Assembly (NCBI RefSeq): GCF_042100115.1
Contig: NC_091273.1
Coordinates: 248,001-312,000 of the forward strand
Direction of reading: 5' to 3'
Length of the DNA stretch: 64,000 nucleotides
From: Alternaria dauci
Lineage: Eukaryota > Ascomycota > Dothideomycetes > Pleosporales > Pleosporaceae
The translations under genes were made by a program, and so were the position numbers. The notes below the pieces were generated by a model, which searched no databases, had not been told where the DNA came from, and saw only the letters and a program-made list of their open reading frames with translations. Numbering within the stretch: position 1 is the stretch's first letter; every line of letters begins with the position of its first letter. Positions 11,642-22,963 of this stretch are shown here, piece after piece.

Positions 11642-12445
11642 ATGGGTCGCGAACTCCAGAAGAAGAAGAACAAGTCTTCCATCCCGCGGAAGCGCCAGAA
11701 CGGGCCCTCGAAGAAGAAGATTCTGCAGAACCCCATCATCGCAAAGCACTGGTACGGCACTGCGCCTGAACACTACGACTCTACATAGCAACACCAAAAC
11801 TAACACTCTCTCCCCAGGAACCAAAAAGAGACCCTCTCACAAAACTACCGCCGTCTCGGCCTCACCGCGCGCCTCAACCACGCGACCGGCGGCACCGAAA
11901 AAACAATCGCCCTCCTCGGCCTCAATGACGAAAAATCCTCGCGCGCAGACACTTCCGCCTCCAGCACCGCCAACGCGCTCAACATTGTCTCCAAAGCCAA
12001 GAAGCCAGAGAACATCCCCACGGAAGAAATCGAAGTAGAGCGCGACCCCGAAACCGGCGCTATCCTCCGCGTAACCGGCGTCCTCGCTTCAGAAAAGAAA
12101 GACAACCCGCTCAACGACCCGCTTAACGACCTCGAGGACGAGGATGGAGGTGCTGAGGAATGGAATGGGTTTGCCATGGTGCCAGAGAGGCCTGAGGAGG
12201 CGCAGAATCCGGTCATCAAGGAGCTGGAGGAGGCGGCGCTGAATGGCGCGAAGAAGGCGCCGAGGGGTCAGAGTCAGAGGGAGAGGGAGTGGGTGGAGAG
12301 ATTGGTCGCGAGGTATGGAGAGGATTATGAGAGGATGGCGAGGGATCGGAAACTTAATCCTATGCAGCAGACGGCCGCGGATATTAGGAAGAGGGTGCTC
12401 AAGTGGCAGAAGGCGCAGGGGAAGCCGTGGACGGGTGGGGCATAA
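11642..12445 (+). CDS. NOP16: Ribosome biogenesis protein Nop16
   Basis: Nucleolar factor for 60S subunit assembly (Nop16 family), associated with 66S pre-ribosomal particles. Exon 1 is 11642-11751, the intron is 11752-11817 (66 bp, GTACGG...CCCAG) and exon 2 is 11818-12445, giving 245 residues. The start MGRELQKKKNKSS with a following lysine-rich stretch and NPIIAKHWNQKETLSQNYRRLGL is the conserved Nop16 N-terminus. The C-terminus has the conserved block ending in LNPMQQTAADIRKRVLKWQ. The middle is acidic and variable. The start is well supported because the conserved block begins at the first residue. It is divergently arranged with the ZIP gene, with 242 bp between start codons. Confidence 0.95.
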
Positions 12446-13147
12446 AAGAAGGAGGAGGAGGAGGAGGTGCGATGTGCATTGAGATGGTGTTTGTGGCGTT
12501 CATCGGGTATGATTGTTACAGTCGCTCAAATCTTACGCTAGCTGTGGGCTTGATGAGCCTGCGGATGACAGTATATATTGTTGTTTATGGTTCGACGAAC
12601 CTCATTTTTGGCTAGTCGTATCTTCCAGTTGTAGTGCAGGGGAAGGTACTGCGGACATCGATGCCAAAACTATTCTGTTCAACTCACAACGTAGTAGCAT
12701 GTGTTTCTCTTTGGATAAATGTTGGCCGTGTGTATGACTTCCCGAGAACCAGCTTGCTTCCTCATTCATTAAATCGGTCATGGCTCGTGCTCACCTCCCA
12801 GTTGTGCGGCGAGTCGAGTCAGTGGACCCTGATTTCATCCCCGCAACTTCCCAACTTCTGGCAAGCATCACTCACCACACCCGTCCTTCAGCACGTCCTC
12901 TCGCCATATTTTTCCATCAACAACAAGAGACCTTCAGTGAGTGCCATTACAATCAGACACGTAATCGGATGGGTGCCGTCGATTGAAGCACGACGTGACG
13001 AGGCGTGTAAGACGTCACAGCAAGATACCCTGAGGTTATCACAATCAGCTCGCCTGCTAGAGCACATTTTAAGGACGAGCCCAAGGATCTGAACGGTAGG
13101 TAAAGGCGTCGCACTTTCGTCATCACAATGAAACATTACTTCAATCA
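12446..13147. other. Region downstream of NOP16, nothing recognised
   Basis: About 700 bp with only short frames. It leads into the coding-like decayed segment at 13148. No RNA gene or repeat was seen. Confidence 0.45.
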
Positions 13148-13640
13148 GTCACCACCATCATTGCCCTGATCCAGCAAAGACCACGCCAACTACTGCCGCA
13201 GCATTTCTCGAGTAAAGGTCTCAGTACTGCGGTGCTGGACATCTTTGCGAAGTTCTGCATTGGAATTCAGACCAGAGATCTCGTGGACGAGGTCATGATG
13301 CCTGTAAGTTACATGTATTCTCGACAAGATCTTCGGAGTACTAACGAAGGCTACAGGCACAAGATGTAGATATGATTTGTGCTACTTTCCGTTTAGTCAC
13401 TCATCATAACGCGTGTGCTGAACTCATTATGGGCAATCAAACGCATCCCGCTCAATGCCAAAGGTTCCAGTGGGATTACGCTGAGGCCGTCACCGCCTCA
13501 CGTTTGCTCTCACCATCGTGCCATTTGCGTATGACTGCATAAGAGTGTGTCTTACCTCAAGAACAGCCGAACTTGCAGTAGATGCTGCTACCGTCATCGT
13601 TCCATTACTTGGAGTTCCATACATCAGTTTTTGACTGCAC
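13148..13640 (+). pseudogene. Coding-like fragment of an unidentified gene, probably decayed
   Basis: Two segments read like protein and are joined by a well-formed intron. Segment A (13149-13311) ends in DLVDEVMMP. The intron (13312-13364) has GTAAGT, a TACTAAC branch site and CTACAG. Segment B continues in phase (AQDVDMICATFRLVTHHN..., then MGNQTHPAQCQRFQWDYAEA). After about 13500 that frame degrades and stops, while another frame opens at once with a hydrophobic, protein-like reading (LTFALTIVPFAYDC, then AATVIVPLLGVPYISF and a stop near 13630). This fits a single-base frameshift in a once-functional gene. I do not recognise the family and no start codon is clear. It sits just upstream of the RBR gene, in a gene-poor stretch. 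Confidence 0.4.
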
Positions 13641-13953
13641 AGATTACCTTCGTCCCGCCTTCACCAACAAACTGAAAAGCGCAGGCCAACTCTCTTTCGA
13701 TACGAAACAGTAACAAGAATGGCAATAATGATGTGCTTACAAGTTCAGTGGGGCTTGAGCTCATATCTCATCGTTCATCGCCCGGTTTTCGCTCTGCCGC
13801 CCGCCACCCTGCACGCCAGTACTTCCAAACGTGGTTGTTCACCACTCATATTCACCATCATCATGAAAAGCAGCACAGACCTTCCAGAAAGATCAGAGAC
13901 GATGTCCCACGTCTTTGAGTTCCAAGCAACTTACACCCCACCAACGCACGACG

Positions 13954-15115
13954 ATGAGCAAACGCAAAGGCAGATGGGGAACCTGCCACGATCGACTCAC
14001 GAAGCGCGATCTCCAGAAAACTACCGGGCAATACTGGGTCAACTGCAAGACATGCCGAGACAAGCACAATGCGGCCAAGCGTAAGCGTCGAGCTCACAAG
14101 GCTTTTGACAGATCCTTCATCGACAACAGAAGTTACTTCGATGATTCTTCTGAGTATGACGGATGGGATTCCGAGTTTGATTCTGATCCCGATGGCAACT
14201 CACGGAAGTCAAATGCTCCTGTGTCAGCCATTCAATCACCGCCAGAGCCGAGTTCCCGTCCGCCTATCAACAACTCCCGGCCCATGTTGACTCCGGTTTC
14301 ACGTACCAACAGAGGCGGACAAGAGGGGAGCATTAGGACTTCCACCAGCGTGCGAGAGTGCTCTGGCTGTTCAACCACCTATCCTGCGCAAGACTTTCCG
14401 AGCCTCATGTCTTGTGCACATACTCCCGAGTTCTGCCGTGGATGTTTCCTCCGTTGGCTGGAGACACGGATGCGGGAAGTCGAACAAGTGCAGTGCCCGT
14501 CCAGTGGATGTACCAACACCATTACCCATGGCGACGTACAGAGGTACGCACCTCATGACTTGTACATTCGATTCGACCAGCTCTTGGCGACTAGACTCCT
14601 CAGATCTGACCCCGATTTCGTGCACTGTATCGCCGAAGGTTGTTCCTCCGGCCAGATCCACGTCAACAGTCTTGAAGGATCGATCTTCTATTGCGTTGCA
14701 TGCCACTTCCGGATGTGTACAGCCCACAACCCGCCGGTACCCTTTCACGAAAACGAGTCCTGTGAACAGTATACAAAACGCATCGCGCGCGAGGAACGTA
14801 ACGACAATACAGAGTCACGCCGGATCCGCAAAAAGCAAAACGAGGCCAGTGTGGCTTTGCTCAAGCGCGTTACCGTCCGTTGTCGACAATGCAAAGTACG
14901 CATCCAGAAGTCCGAGGGCTGCGATCATATGACCTGTGAGCGCCTCTCACACTCATGTCCCTTGTTTCTTGATACTAACTAGATCAGGTCAAAACAAAGG
15001 ATGCGGATATGAATTCTGTTATCTTTGCCGCGCACCCTACCGTGGACGTGAAGGCATAATGGCACGCGGCGATCATGCACATCGGAGGAGCTGTCCGTAC
15101 TACCGTTCGCATTAA
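13954..15115 (+). CDS. RBR-type E3 ubiquitin ligase (RING1-IBR-RING2)
   Basis: Likely RING-between-RING ubiquitin ligase, which takes ubiquitin from an E2 onto its own cysteine and then onto a substrate. Exon 1 is 13954-14935, the intron is 14936-14987 (52 bp, GTGAGC...ATCAG) and exon 2 is 14988-15115, giving 369 residues. The first in-frame ATG starts MSKRKGRWGTC. An N-terminal Cys cluster (GTCHDR...NCKTCRDKH) is followed by a disordered Ser/Pro region. RING1 starts at ECSGCSTTYPAQDF, the IBR includes YCVACHFRMCTAHNPP and CEQYTKR, and RING2 is CRQCKVRIQKSEGCDHMTC joined across the intron to QNKGCGYEFCYLCRAPYRG. The cysteine in EGCDHM matches the catalytic position of RBR ligases. The gene ends soon after RING2. 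A dead relative lies 0.4 kb downstream. Confidence 0.85.
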
Positions 15116-15499
15116 GAACTCCCGTGATCGCACTTTTGGACAACCTTTTGCTTTCCAGATTTGAAGGATTGGCTTAGCTTGAGCGGAGTACACCTTGAGG
15201 CGACTTATCATGTGGGTTGACTGCTGGACGTGCACAAGAAGATCGTGAGTTGAAGATGGAGATATATGGTGCATGGCGTTCATACGGACTAGCCTAGATA
15301 CGAATGCGAATAAACCTTGTCTTTCTCAAGATTCTGGTGCGCATTTGATGTGATTGATCAGCCCGTACATCTCTCCTCACTTCTTTAGTCCATTCTCATA
15401 CACGGCCCTATCTAGTCTCACTCACTAAGCCAAAGATGCAAGATCTTGCAAGAACCCGCGAGGCAATTTAGACCATAGCCTGAAAAAGACTCCTTCCAG
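15116..15499. other. Spacer between RBR gene and RBR pseudogene
   Basis: About 380 bp with no recognisable coding signal; it presumably contains the 3' end of the RBR transcript. Confidence 0.4.
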
Positions 15500-15851
15500 T
15501 GCTAACTCGTATAGCTACAACAAACTTACTGTCAAAGTGCGGCTCGGTATTCACGCCGACTTCCGGTATAACATCTGCGCAGAATGTTCTTTTTACCAAT
15601 TACAAGTGGCAGAAGACGGCCACACTTCTATCTGCGCGACATTTTGTCACCGCGGCTGCGCAAACCACAACGTTGACTTCCACGCTGGCGACTTGTGCGA
15701 GCAACACAACGACTAGAAGGCTACGGGCAACATAACGCCTGCAGGATGGGATAATGATGCGGAGAAAGCTGACATGGCGATCCAGGACGCGGTTGAGAAA
15801 GTGACGAAGCAATGCCCTCGATGCGGATGTCACATTGTGACAGATGATTAA
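15500..15851 (+). pseudogene. Decayed RBR E3 ligase fragment (IBR to start of RING2)
   Basis: One frame from about 15500 reads as a damaged paralogue of the RBR ligase just upstream. YNKLTVKVRLGIHADFRYNI aligns by eye with the pre-IBR segment of the intact gene, AECSFYQLQVAEDG with its EGCSSGQIHV region, and CHRGCANHNVDFHAGDLCEQ with its FRMCTAHNPP...CEQY region. An in-frame TAG at 15714-15716 interrupts it. The frame then continues for 44 codons (KATGNITPAGWDNDAEK..., then KVTKQCPRCGCHIVTDD) to a TAA at 15849-15851, where RING2 should follow. The missing N-terminus and RING2 and the internal stop mark a pseudogene. Some zinc cysteines are already lost. Confidence 0.65.
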
Positions 15852-18258
15852 TCGACTTTGGCGGGGCTCCGTGGCGTCATGCGCCTTGACGCATTCACCC
15901 AACACCACGCTCTTCCTCCGTATCTTACAAAACTTCCGGCGCCCACTCGCTCGCCTGTCCACCAAACTAGAGACTTGTGCGAAAAGAAACCAGCTAGCAT
16001 CATGAGCTGAATACACCGACCCATTTCGTTGCGAATGCACGGCCTGTTCGATTCCGACGCGACGACGGAACGTGGCTCGAAGCGCGACATATGATCTCCC
16101 ACGCGGGTGTCTAGACATGAGATATCAGGCTGACACATCTCTTCGTCGCCGCTCATGAGCTGTCTGTCGTTACACGGTTCTAGTGTATCAACAGTCTCCG
16201 CTTGATGCCGACAATGCCACCGATTGCGGTTACGCGAAAAGTAACATGATACTAGTTACCACACTCTTAGAGTTCTCCGGCCTGCGTTCTCTATCTTACT
16301 AGAATACAATATCCGCCTCTACCCTAGCATCAAATCCTATCGTAGCTCTCAAGACGACCGGACCCGCCAGCGACGCGTCCCCGAATTTACGACCGAACGT
16401 CCTCGATGTCGGCTCCTGGTTGAACAAGATCGACAAGGATATCATAAGGTGCTACAGAAAGGATATAACATGACGAGCGCGAGCGGAAGCCAAATGTTGT
16501 TTCTTATAGCAGCTCGAGGCTACTCAATAATCAGCGAGAAGATCGGGCATTCGTTGGGATATCTGTTCTCAAGATGGAAGACAATGGCGCTCAAGGCGAT
16601 CTTCGTAGTACGGGTAGGTGTATTGGTCCAAGGATCGATTGCTCACAGTACGCTATGTACTGAAAGAAAGGTTTTCGGGAAAGGTCGCGGCACCGGATTC
16701 ATGGACGGGTCTGCAACAGTGTAATGGGACACGCCTCGGATAAACATGGATATATGCTTCGGGACTAAGTTTCTCGATCTCGTGGAGAAAGGCGAAGTGC
16801 CGGTCCGAATGGCTGCTTCCATCAGAACTGAGCGAGGGAGCGGTCAAAACTTGGTGACGAAAGCTGGCCATAGCGACTGTGGGAAAGTCATGATACACGG
16901 GGAGAAATTTGTTCTCTTCCAACTGCCCCTCCGAAGTAGTCGACCTACTGGAGTAGTGAGCTCGAAGCCGACCGCAGAGAAGATCCGCCGGATCGGGACG
17001 TGGGTAGTTTGGGGCAACTCGTGCGTGCTTCCTAGACTAAAGTGATTGCAGTCGAGGCTTTAGCAGACATCGTCGTATCAGTCCTTGTATATGTCTTCCT
17101 GATCATCAATTAGCGCCAGTGTGTGGCGCTGCGAGAGATCTTGGGAATTGGCTGATGGCGCATGCATGATTTCCCCGCCTTCAGCCGCACACGAAGCGTA
17201 TCTCGCGACGACTTTTGACGCATATTCGCACACTCTCTCGCCGATTTGCGGAGCCAGGACTGATGCGGCAAGGTTCATGCGAAAGCTGAGCCCAAGACGC
17301 GTACTGCACTTTGTAGGTGGAGCAGCCAATTGGTCACGATGCAGCAGAGCGAGTACAGCATATCTCCAGAGATATATGCCGAATGCGAGGATATCCTGGT
17401 GTTCAACTCGACCTGCGCAACGGCCATTCAGCTTTCGCACGCGCACAGAGCATTTGCCATTATGCTTCGTCCGTGGACGTCGTTGTACTCCGTGTAACCA
17501 CGGCTATGACTTGATTTGCCATCGCAGCAGGTGGCTGTGGCTTATCAACCCTATCCCATATCCACACTTGTTTGTAAATATGCGAACCGCTGGCCCCAAG
17601 TGGCGTTGGGTGTGGAGGAGAACTACGATAAACAAGGTTACCTTGCCGAGTTCGTGAAGGGATTCGCGGAGATGTGGTGGAAACTGCCCCGCAAAAGCGT
17701 GGAGAACTTTTCCATCGAACAGCAGTTCTTTAACAAGGGCGAAAGGGGCGAGGTGAAAGAACGACTAGCTGTTCACCTAGTGCCGCTCACGATTGGTTGG
17801 GGTTATACCGAACAAGTAAGGAAAACCGGCTTCAAGGATGGGGGGAAATTCATGAACGGCACTGATGAATGCATATTCATGTACAGTGAAAGACTGGAAT
17901 AACAAAGGACGTGAAGCCTCGGTAGTTGTCTGGCAGAAGGACAAGGTGTAATTAGATGTCCTCGAGTGTATTTAGATGTTGTCTAGAGTCGACAGCGATC
18001 CAACTTTGATCATTCCTCATCCATTCACTACTCAAAGAGTTGCATTTCTCGAATAAACATAGCGCTAAGATGCGATATTTTGTGCATCACTGACACTGAT
18101 GGAAGCATTTCCATCAACTCTGCGTTTTAGCAAAGCTGCTTCATGTTTTTCACATGTCTTATCTTGCCCACCATTCCTCGCTGTGCATAATCGCAGTATG
18201 AGCTGAAGGACTAGACCATTGGCACAACCATACAATTACTCTAGCATCAACCCTATGT
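15852..18258. other. Gene-poor region with broken coding-like stretches
   Basis: About 2.4 kb without an intact gene. Several frame-switching stretches look protein-like. Near 16330-16450 one frame reads VLDVGSWLNKIDKDIIRCYR and then breaks. A neighbouring frame continues through KMEDNGAQGDLRSTGRCIG to a stop near 16660. A frame at 17516-17902 carries FVKGFAEMWWKLPRKSVE and VHLVPLTIGWGYTEQ. None matches a family I know and no splice chain joins them. I read it as one or more decayed genes, with low confidence. No transposase or terminal repeat was found. Confidence 0.3.
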
Positions 18259-20025
18259 TCAATCCATTACCTCATCCGACCTCTTGACCCTCACCTTGAC
18301 CTCCATACCATCAACCGGCTTCGCGGTAACTAAATGCGTTGAAAACATTGTCCCCTTTGTCTTCGCCTTCCCCTTCTCATCAACCTGCACCTCTCCCTTC
18401 TCATCCAAATCCAGCTCACCAAGCCCTTGCTTGACAAAGTCAAAGTACCGTGCCACGCAAGCGATGATAATCTTAGCCTCCAGGTTCGCAAGTTCAGAGC
18501 CAGTGCACCGACGAGGCCCGCGTTCATAAGGCCTGAAACTGCTCTCGGGAATCTTCTTGCCTTCGTCGCCGAGCCATCGCTCAGGCATAAAGTCATTGCG
18601 GGTGTCGCCGAAAATCTTGGGATGGCGCTGGATGATGTATGCGCGTGGACTCACGCATAAACCGTCGACGCAGAGTGTGTTGCCGTCGGGGAGGGTAAGC
18701 ATAGTGTTCGATGCGGGTGGAGCGAGGCGCGCAGTTGTACCGGGTGGATGTAGACGTAGAGTTTCCTTGATCAGGGCATCTGTGTAAGGCAACTTGTATA
18801 AGAGAGCTCCGGCTTCCGAACTCCGTAGCGTCTTGACAACGGCGGAAGGATGGGCGGTTGGACCAAAGACAGAATCGAGCTCTTCCTTCAGAGTCTTCGC
18901 AGCGGATGGGTGTGTATGCAGCTCATAGAACGCCCATTGGAGAAGGATGGAAGTAGTATCGTGACCGGCGAAGAGGAAGCCGCGCAGTGTATCGCTAGTT
19001 TGTTGGAGGATACGAGACGTCAACTTATCCACACCTTGAAGGCTGAGCATCGCGACACTCTTATTCTTGGTCTTCGCATCGGTGGTGCCAGACACTAAAG
19101 CATTGTGCTGTTTCTTGATCTCGGCTTTGAGAATCCTGTCAACCTTCCTGTCTTTTGACCGGATCTCGCGCTCGTTGGCAGAGAAGTAATCGCGCCAGCC
19201 TACGCCTCCGAATGGACGTTTGTTGAACGCTTCAGAGAGGGCGCGGTAGGTTAGGAGAACCTCGGACTGTTTCCCGTCGATCTGCGCGTTGAGATTCATG
19301 TCGAATGTTACGATACCAATAATGTCAAAGACTAGATTTGTCGTGTATGGGCCGAGAGTGAAGGATTCGCCGGAGGCGGCCTTTTGTTCCATGAGCTCGA
19401 TGAAAGTTTCGGATTTGTCTAGGATGACATCGACCAGACCAAGAAGATGGCTAGGCTGGAAGCCAGGCCGTATGCGCTTGTAAAGAGCAGTCCATTCGTC
19501 TCCCTGTACTTACTAGTCAGTTTCCGCGTCCTCGGCATTACAAGAATGTCGACTTACATCAGTGGTGACCAGAGACCTTGCACCAACAAGAGGAGCTAAC
19601 TGCTGGATAGAAGGGTGCTTGGGCATGCTAGTCCTGAAAGCTTTGTTCGGCTTAGTGACCTGTTCAGCTACATCGTTGTCGAGGATGAACAGCACTGGAA
19701 ACTTCTCGATGGGGCGGAAATCGACAAAAAGAACCGGAGGAAAATCGAGCTTCTCGGCCTGCTCGTACAACATCTCATCGAATTGGCGTCGAGGATCGCC
19801 TTCGCCCGCAATCTTCTCGACCCATGCCCAGTGCCCTCGAACAGGATCCGCCGGTTCTGGCTGTGGGAAGTGAGCGTACTGCGCGACATCAGAAACCTTG
19901 GCTTTGGTCTTTCGTAGGTAGTAGGCTATCGCGAGTGGGATTGCTGCGAGCACGAGGAGTTTCCATTTGAATAGCGCGTCCAATCCCTCTAACTTTTGAG
20001 GCGAAAGCAAGTTCGACAATGCCAT
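18259..20025 (-). CDS. Cytochrome P450 monooxygenase
   Basis: Membrane-anchored, heme-thiolate monooxygenase. Exon 1 is 20025-19558, the intron is 19504-19557 (54 bp, GTAAGT...TACAG) and exon 2 is 19503-18259, giving 570 residues. An N-terminal anchor (about 20-38, WKLLVLAAIPLAIAYYL) is followed by the P450 fold. The I-helix has AGHDTTS (about 335-341), the K-helix has KETLR (about 402), the PERW motif reads MPERWL, and the heme loop is FRPYERGPRRCTG with the cysteine ligand at about 489. A lysine/glutamate-rich insert (DLDEKGEVQVDEKGKAKTK) lengthens the C-terminal region. No biosynthetic backbone gene lies nearby, so the substrate is unknown. The start gives a proper anchor and a phase-perfect first intron. 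Confidence 0.93.
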
Positions 20026-20660
20026 CTTGACCGCGAGGAAAGTGCCGTACTTGCTGACAGAGACCAGCGAGATGCGCCTCTATGTACTGTGCAACGATCG
20101 AGAAACGACCGCTGGCCCCATTGAGGTGCGCCATCATGTCATCAAAGCCTCTGACCTATCGCGTGATGCAATGAAGGGGTGTCGGCATGATGTCGGACAT
20201 GGCACCTGTATCGATGTGGTAGGTGATCATCAGATAAGATGCAATCAGATTAGATTAGACAAGGGTGAAGGCCTTCCCGGCCATCAGCGTGCAACTCCCA
20301 AACCTAACGCGAGAGGAAGCCAAGAAAGAGCTCAAGCGAGATGCGCTTATTAATTTCCGCTGATTTGCTGGAGGCTCGTACTCCCTGCACGTCAAGCAAA
20401 ATTCTGCATCTTGGCGTTGCGGGCTGTGATCCGTGTTTAGCTAGAGGGTTGTGTGCTTCACGACGCTGGTGGGGGATGCAGTAAGCAAAAAGCAAGCTGC
20501 AGCTGCCAGGCTCTCGAAATCTTGTTTTGACAGTGGGTTCGGGAGAAATTATAATGTGGTGTTTGGTTATCATGCTGGACCGTATGCGCGACAGCTCGCG
20601 AGGTTGCAATGGGCTGCGCGAATTGTTGGTGAGGCGAAGCGGGGCGTCCCACCATACCCC
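20026..20660. other. Intergenic region upstream of the P450
   Basis: About 635 bp between the P450 start and the 3' end of the kinase-like gene, both on the minus strand. It should hold the P450 promoter. No other feature was recognised. Confidence 0.45.
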
Positions 20661-22963
20661 TCATGTTCTACGTTTCTTGCTGCTTCTCTCATACGTCTTT
20701 CCAAGCCCAAACTCTTCAATTGTGTCCGACACCCTGATGATTAAATCACCATGTGCTTTCGAGTCTGGTGGAGGTTCCCTTCCAGCCCACTTACTGGTTA
20801 CACTTTTGAGTTGCGCAAAGCTCCACCTCTGGTGTTGCCGGTAGTCCATGCACATTAGGACTGTGCTCCTGAGCGCTTCGCTATACATGCCAGAAGCCTC
20901 GTAAGGTGTCTTCTCGGAGAACAAGTCGTCTTTGTATCTGTCGATGCCATATCTCGAGCCGTCGTGTAGCATCCTCTCAATACCCTCGCCATCAGGACCT
21001 ATCGTGTAGGTGAATGGCTCCTGGACATACCCTAGCTTTCCTGGTAAGTTCATAACTAGATTCCACATCATCTGTCCGACTTGCCAAACATCTGTTCTCC
21101 CAGTCATCTTTTCGTAAGGTTGTCCAGCCAGGCGGTGGCCTTCATAACTCCAAAACATTTCTGGAGCATATCTTCCCCCAGCATCAGCATCGTTGGGGTG
21201 GGTTCGCATTATATAATGCGTGGGATTATCGGCGTAGATATCGTCTCCTGATTGTAAGTCAAAAAAGGCGTGGTCAAAATCTGCAAGTACTATGGAAGGA
21301 GCCTATGGTTCTGTTAGCCTTGATGACAAGCGGAATGCGACAAGATCATTACCTCGTGGGCGCCAAACTGACGATGATAATACTTATCTTCCGGCTCCAC
21401 CTCTTTGCCTACAGCGCCTTCAGCTGGCTTCACGAAGACATTCATAAGATGCCCATCGCGATGCACAATCTCATTCCAATCAACATCATCGTCATCTTCG
21501 TCGATGCGTCCTGAACCCAGGATAGTGAAGGCATCCACAAGCTGGTCAAATACTCGCCAAAGAAACCATTCCGGGATAACGTCAGGCAGCTCATCTGGAA
21601 CCGGATCGTTATGCCAGTCTTCAATCTCTGACATGTGCTCATATTCGTCAAAAAGGGTGTCGCTTGGCAGTTCTGTGTCCCCATTGATGGCATTCCAACC
21701 GGAATTATGTCCACCCAGCTTCTGGGACTTCTTCCTCTCGAATGCTTTCCAAGCCCGTTCAAGCATTTCGTTCATATGTTTCTCGTGTCGCTCGTGATTC
21801 GCGTTATCAGCTTCCAACGCCTTGTGGTAGTAATCCAACGTGCTTCTGATCGTCTCATGGGTGTTTTGCCATCTAAACATATTACGCCTTCTTCTCCACC
21901 CACGCGAATACCAGTCTAGCGCGTGAACGAGATCACCCATCTCGCAAAGCTCGTTGAACACACGAAAGCGACGTTTCCGCATGTCAATGCGATGGCCGTA
22001 GTACCTATGCACGTGGTGCTCATGGGCCTTTCGTCTTTCGAGCCGTGTCTGGATCGCTAATTCCATTGGCAACTTGTCGCGCCAGAAAATTGGACCTATC
22101 CACATTTGTGGTGCAACAACTACATCTCTCACAGCCAATCTCTAGCGATCTTGTTAGCTCGGTAATGAATCCTCGGTCAGTGCCTTACCTCTACAATCGT
22201 TTTCGATCCATCAACGCCAACCCATAGAGTGACAGTCCCCATACTGCCTTGGCCAAGCACATGCGCGCAACTCCATTCCAGGGCTGATTCATCTTTTTCA
22301 GGGTTGCCCAGTCCATGTCTCTCGAATTCGCGTACATCATGCTCATTTGTTTTGGTTCCGTCGTGGGTGTATTCTACCTGCAATATCGACGGCAAGTCAT
22401 GTTGCACAGTGTGGACATTGGGTTGGTATAAGAGATCTGTCGTATTGACTTGGACTGCTTGTGTTCCGGCATCTACTCCTTGTGCAGCTGGTACATGAAC
22501 TGCTCCTCCCAAAGGTACTGCTGTGGCTGGACCGGCAGGAATAGCGGGTACTATAGGAACTGGAGCTGGAACAACAGGAGCTGGAACAGGTAAAACAGGA
22601 GCCGGAGCTGCTATAACAGGAGCTGAAACGGCAGGATGGGGTAGCTGGCCATGGTTTTGCACATGAGCTAGGTCTGCCTGAGTATACGGTTGTGCTGGTA
22701 TATGATTTGGTGCTGGTAGCCCAGGCCGCACAGCCGCATTAGCAGCTCGGCTGGCAGTGTAATGATTCTGTATCGCTGGATGTAACAACCAGAGTGTATC
22801 GACGGTATTGTTCATGTCGTCTACTCACATCAGCTAATGAAATTAGATTGGCTTCAGGTATCTTACTTAAACTCCATCCCGCCCTGTTTTGTCTTATCCA
22901 ATCTTTCGCGTCCCATCTAAAGTAAGTGATCGCATCTCTCCAAGGGGGGCGAAAACGAGGCAT
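20661..22963 (-). CDS. Divergent protein kinase-like protein
   Basis: Protein kinase-fold protein of 714 residues in four exons: 22963-22829, 22767-22189, 22141-21353 and 21302-20661. The introns are 61, 47 and 50 bp, all GT-AG and all phase 0. The N-terminal exon (RDAITYFRWDAKDWIRQNR) is followed by a Pro/Ala/Val-rich linker of repeating VPAPV-like units (about 95-130). The glycine-rich loop is LGQGSMGTV (about 216-224). The beta-3 strand reads LAVRDV, so arginine stands where the VAIK lysine is expected. The catalytic loop is HRDGHLMN (465-472), which keeps Asp and Asn. The metal motif is DFD (509-511) instead of DFG. An APE motif (YAPEMFW) follows. A charged insert (about 335-430) separates the lobes. 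Activity is uncertain because of the VAIK and DFG changes. Confidence 0.78.

Noticed and set aside
16040..16080. B-box-like TTCGATTCC that could mark a tRNA
   Set aside because: No pairing T stem, no A box upstream and no acceptor stem; not a tRNA.
15600..16118. 172-codon minus-strand frame over the RBR pseudogene
   Set aside because: It is antisense to a better-supported plus-strand RBR remnant and has no recognisable motif.
17078..17446. Minus-strand frame that looked briefly like a P450 fragment
   Set aside because: No heme loop, I-helix or K-helix motif is present; resemblance was only to general helix composition.
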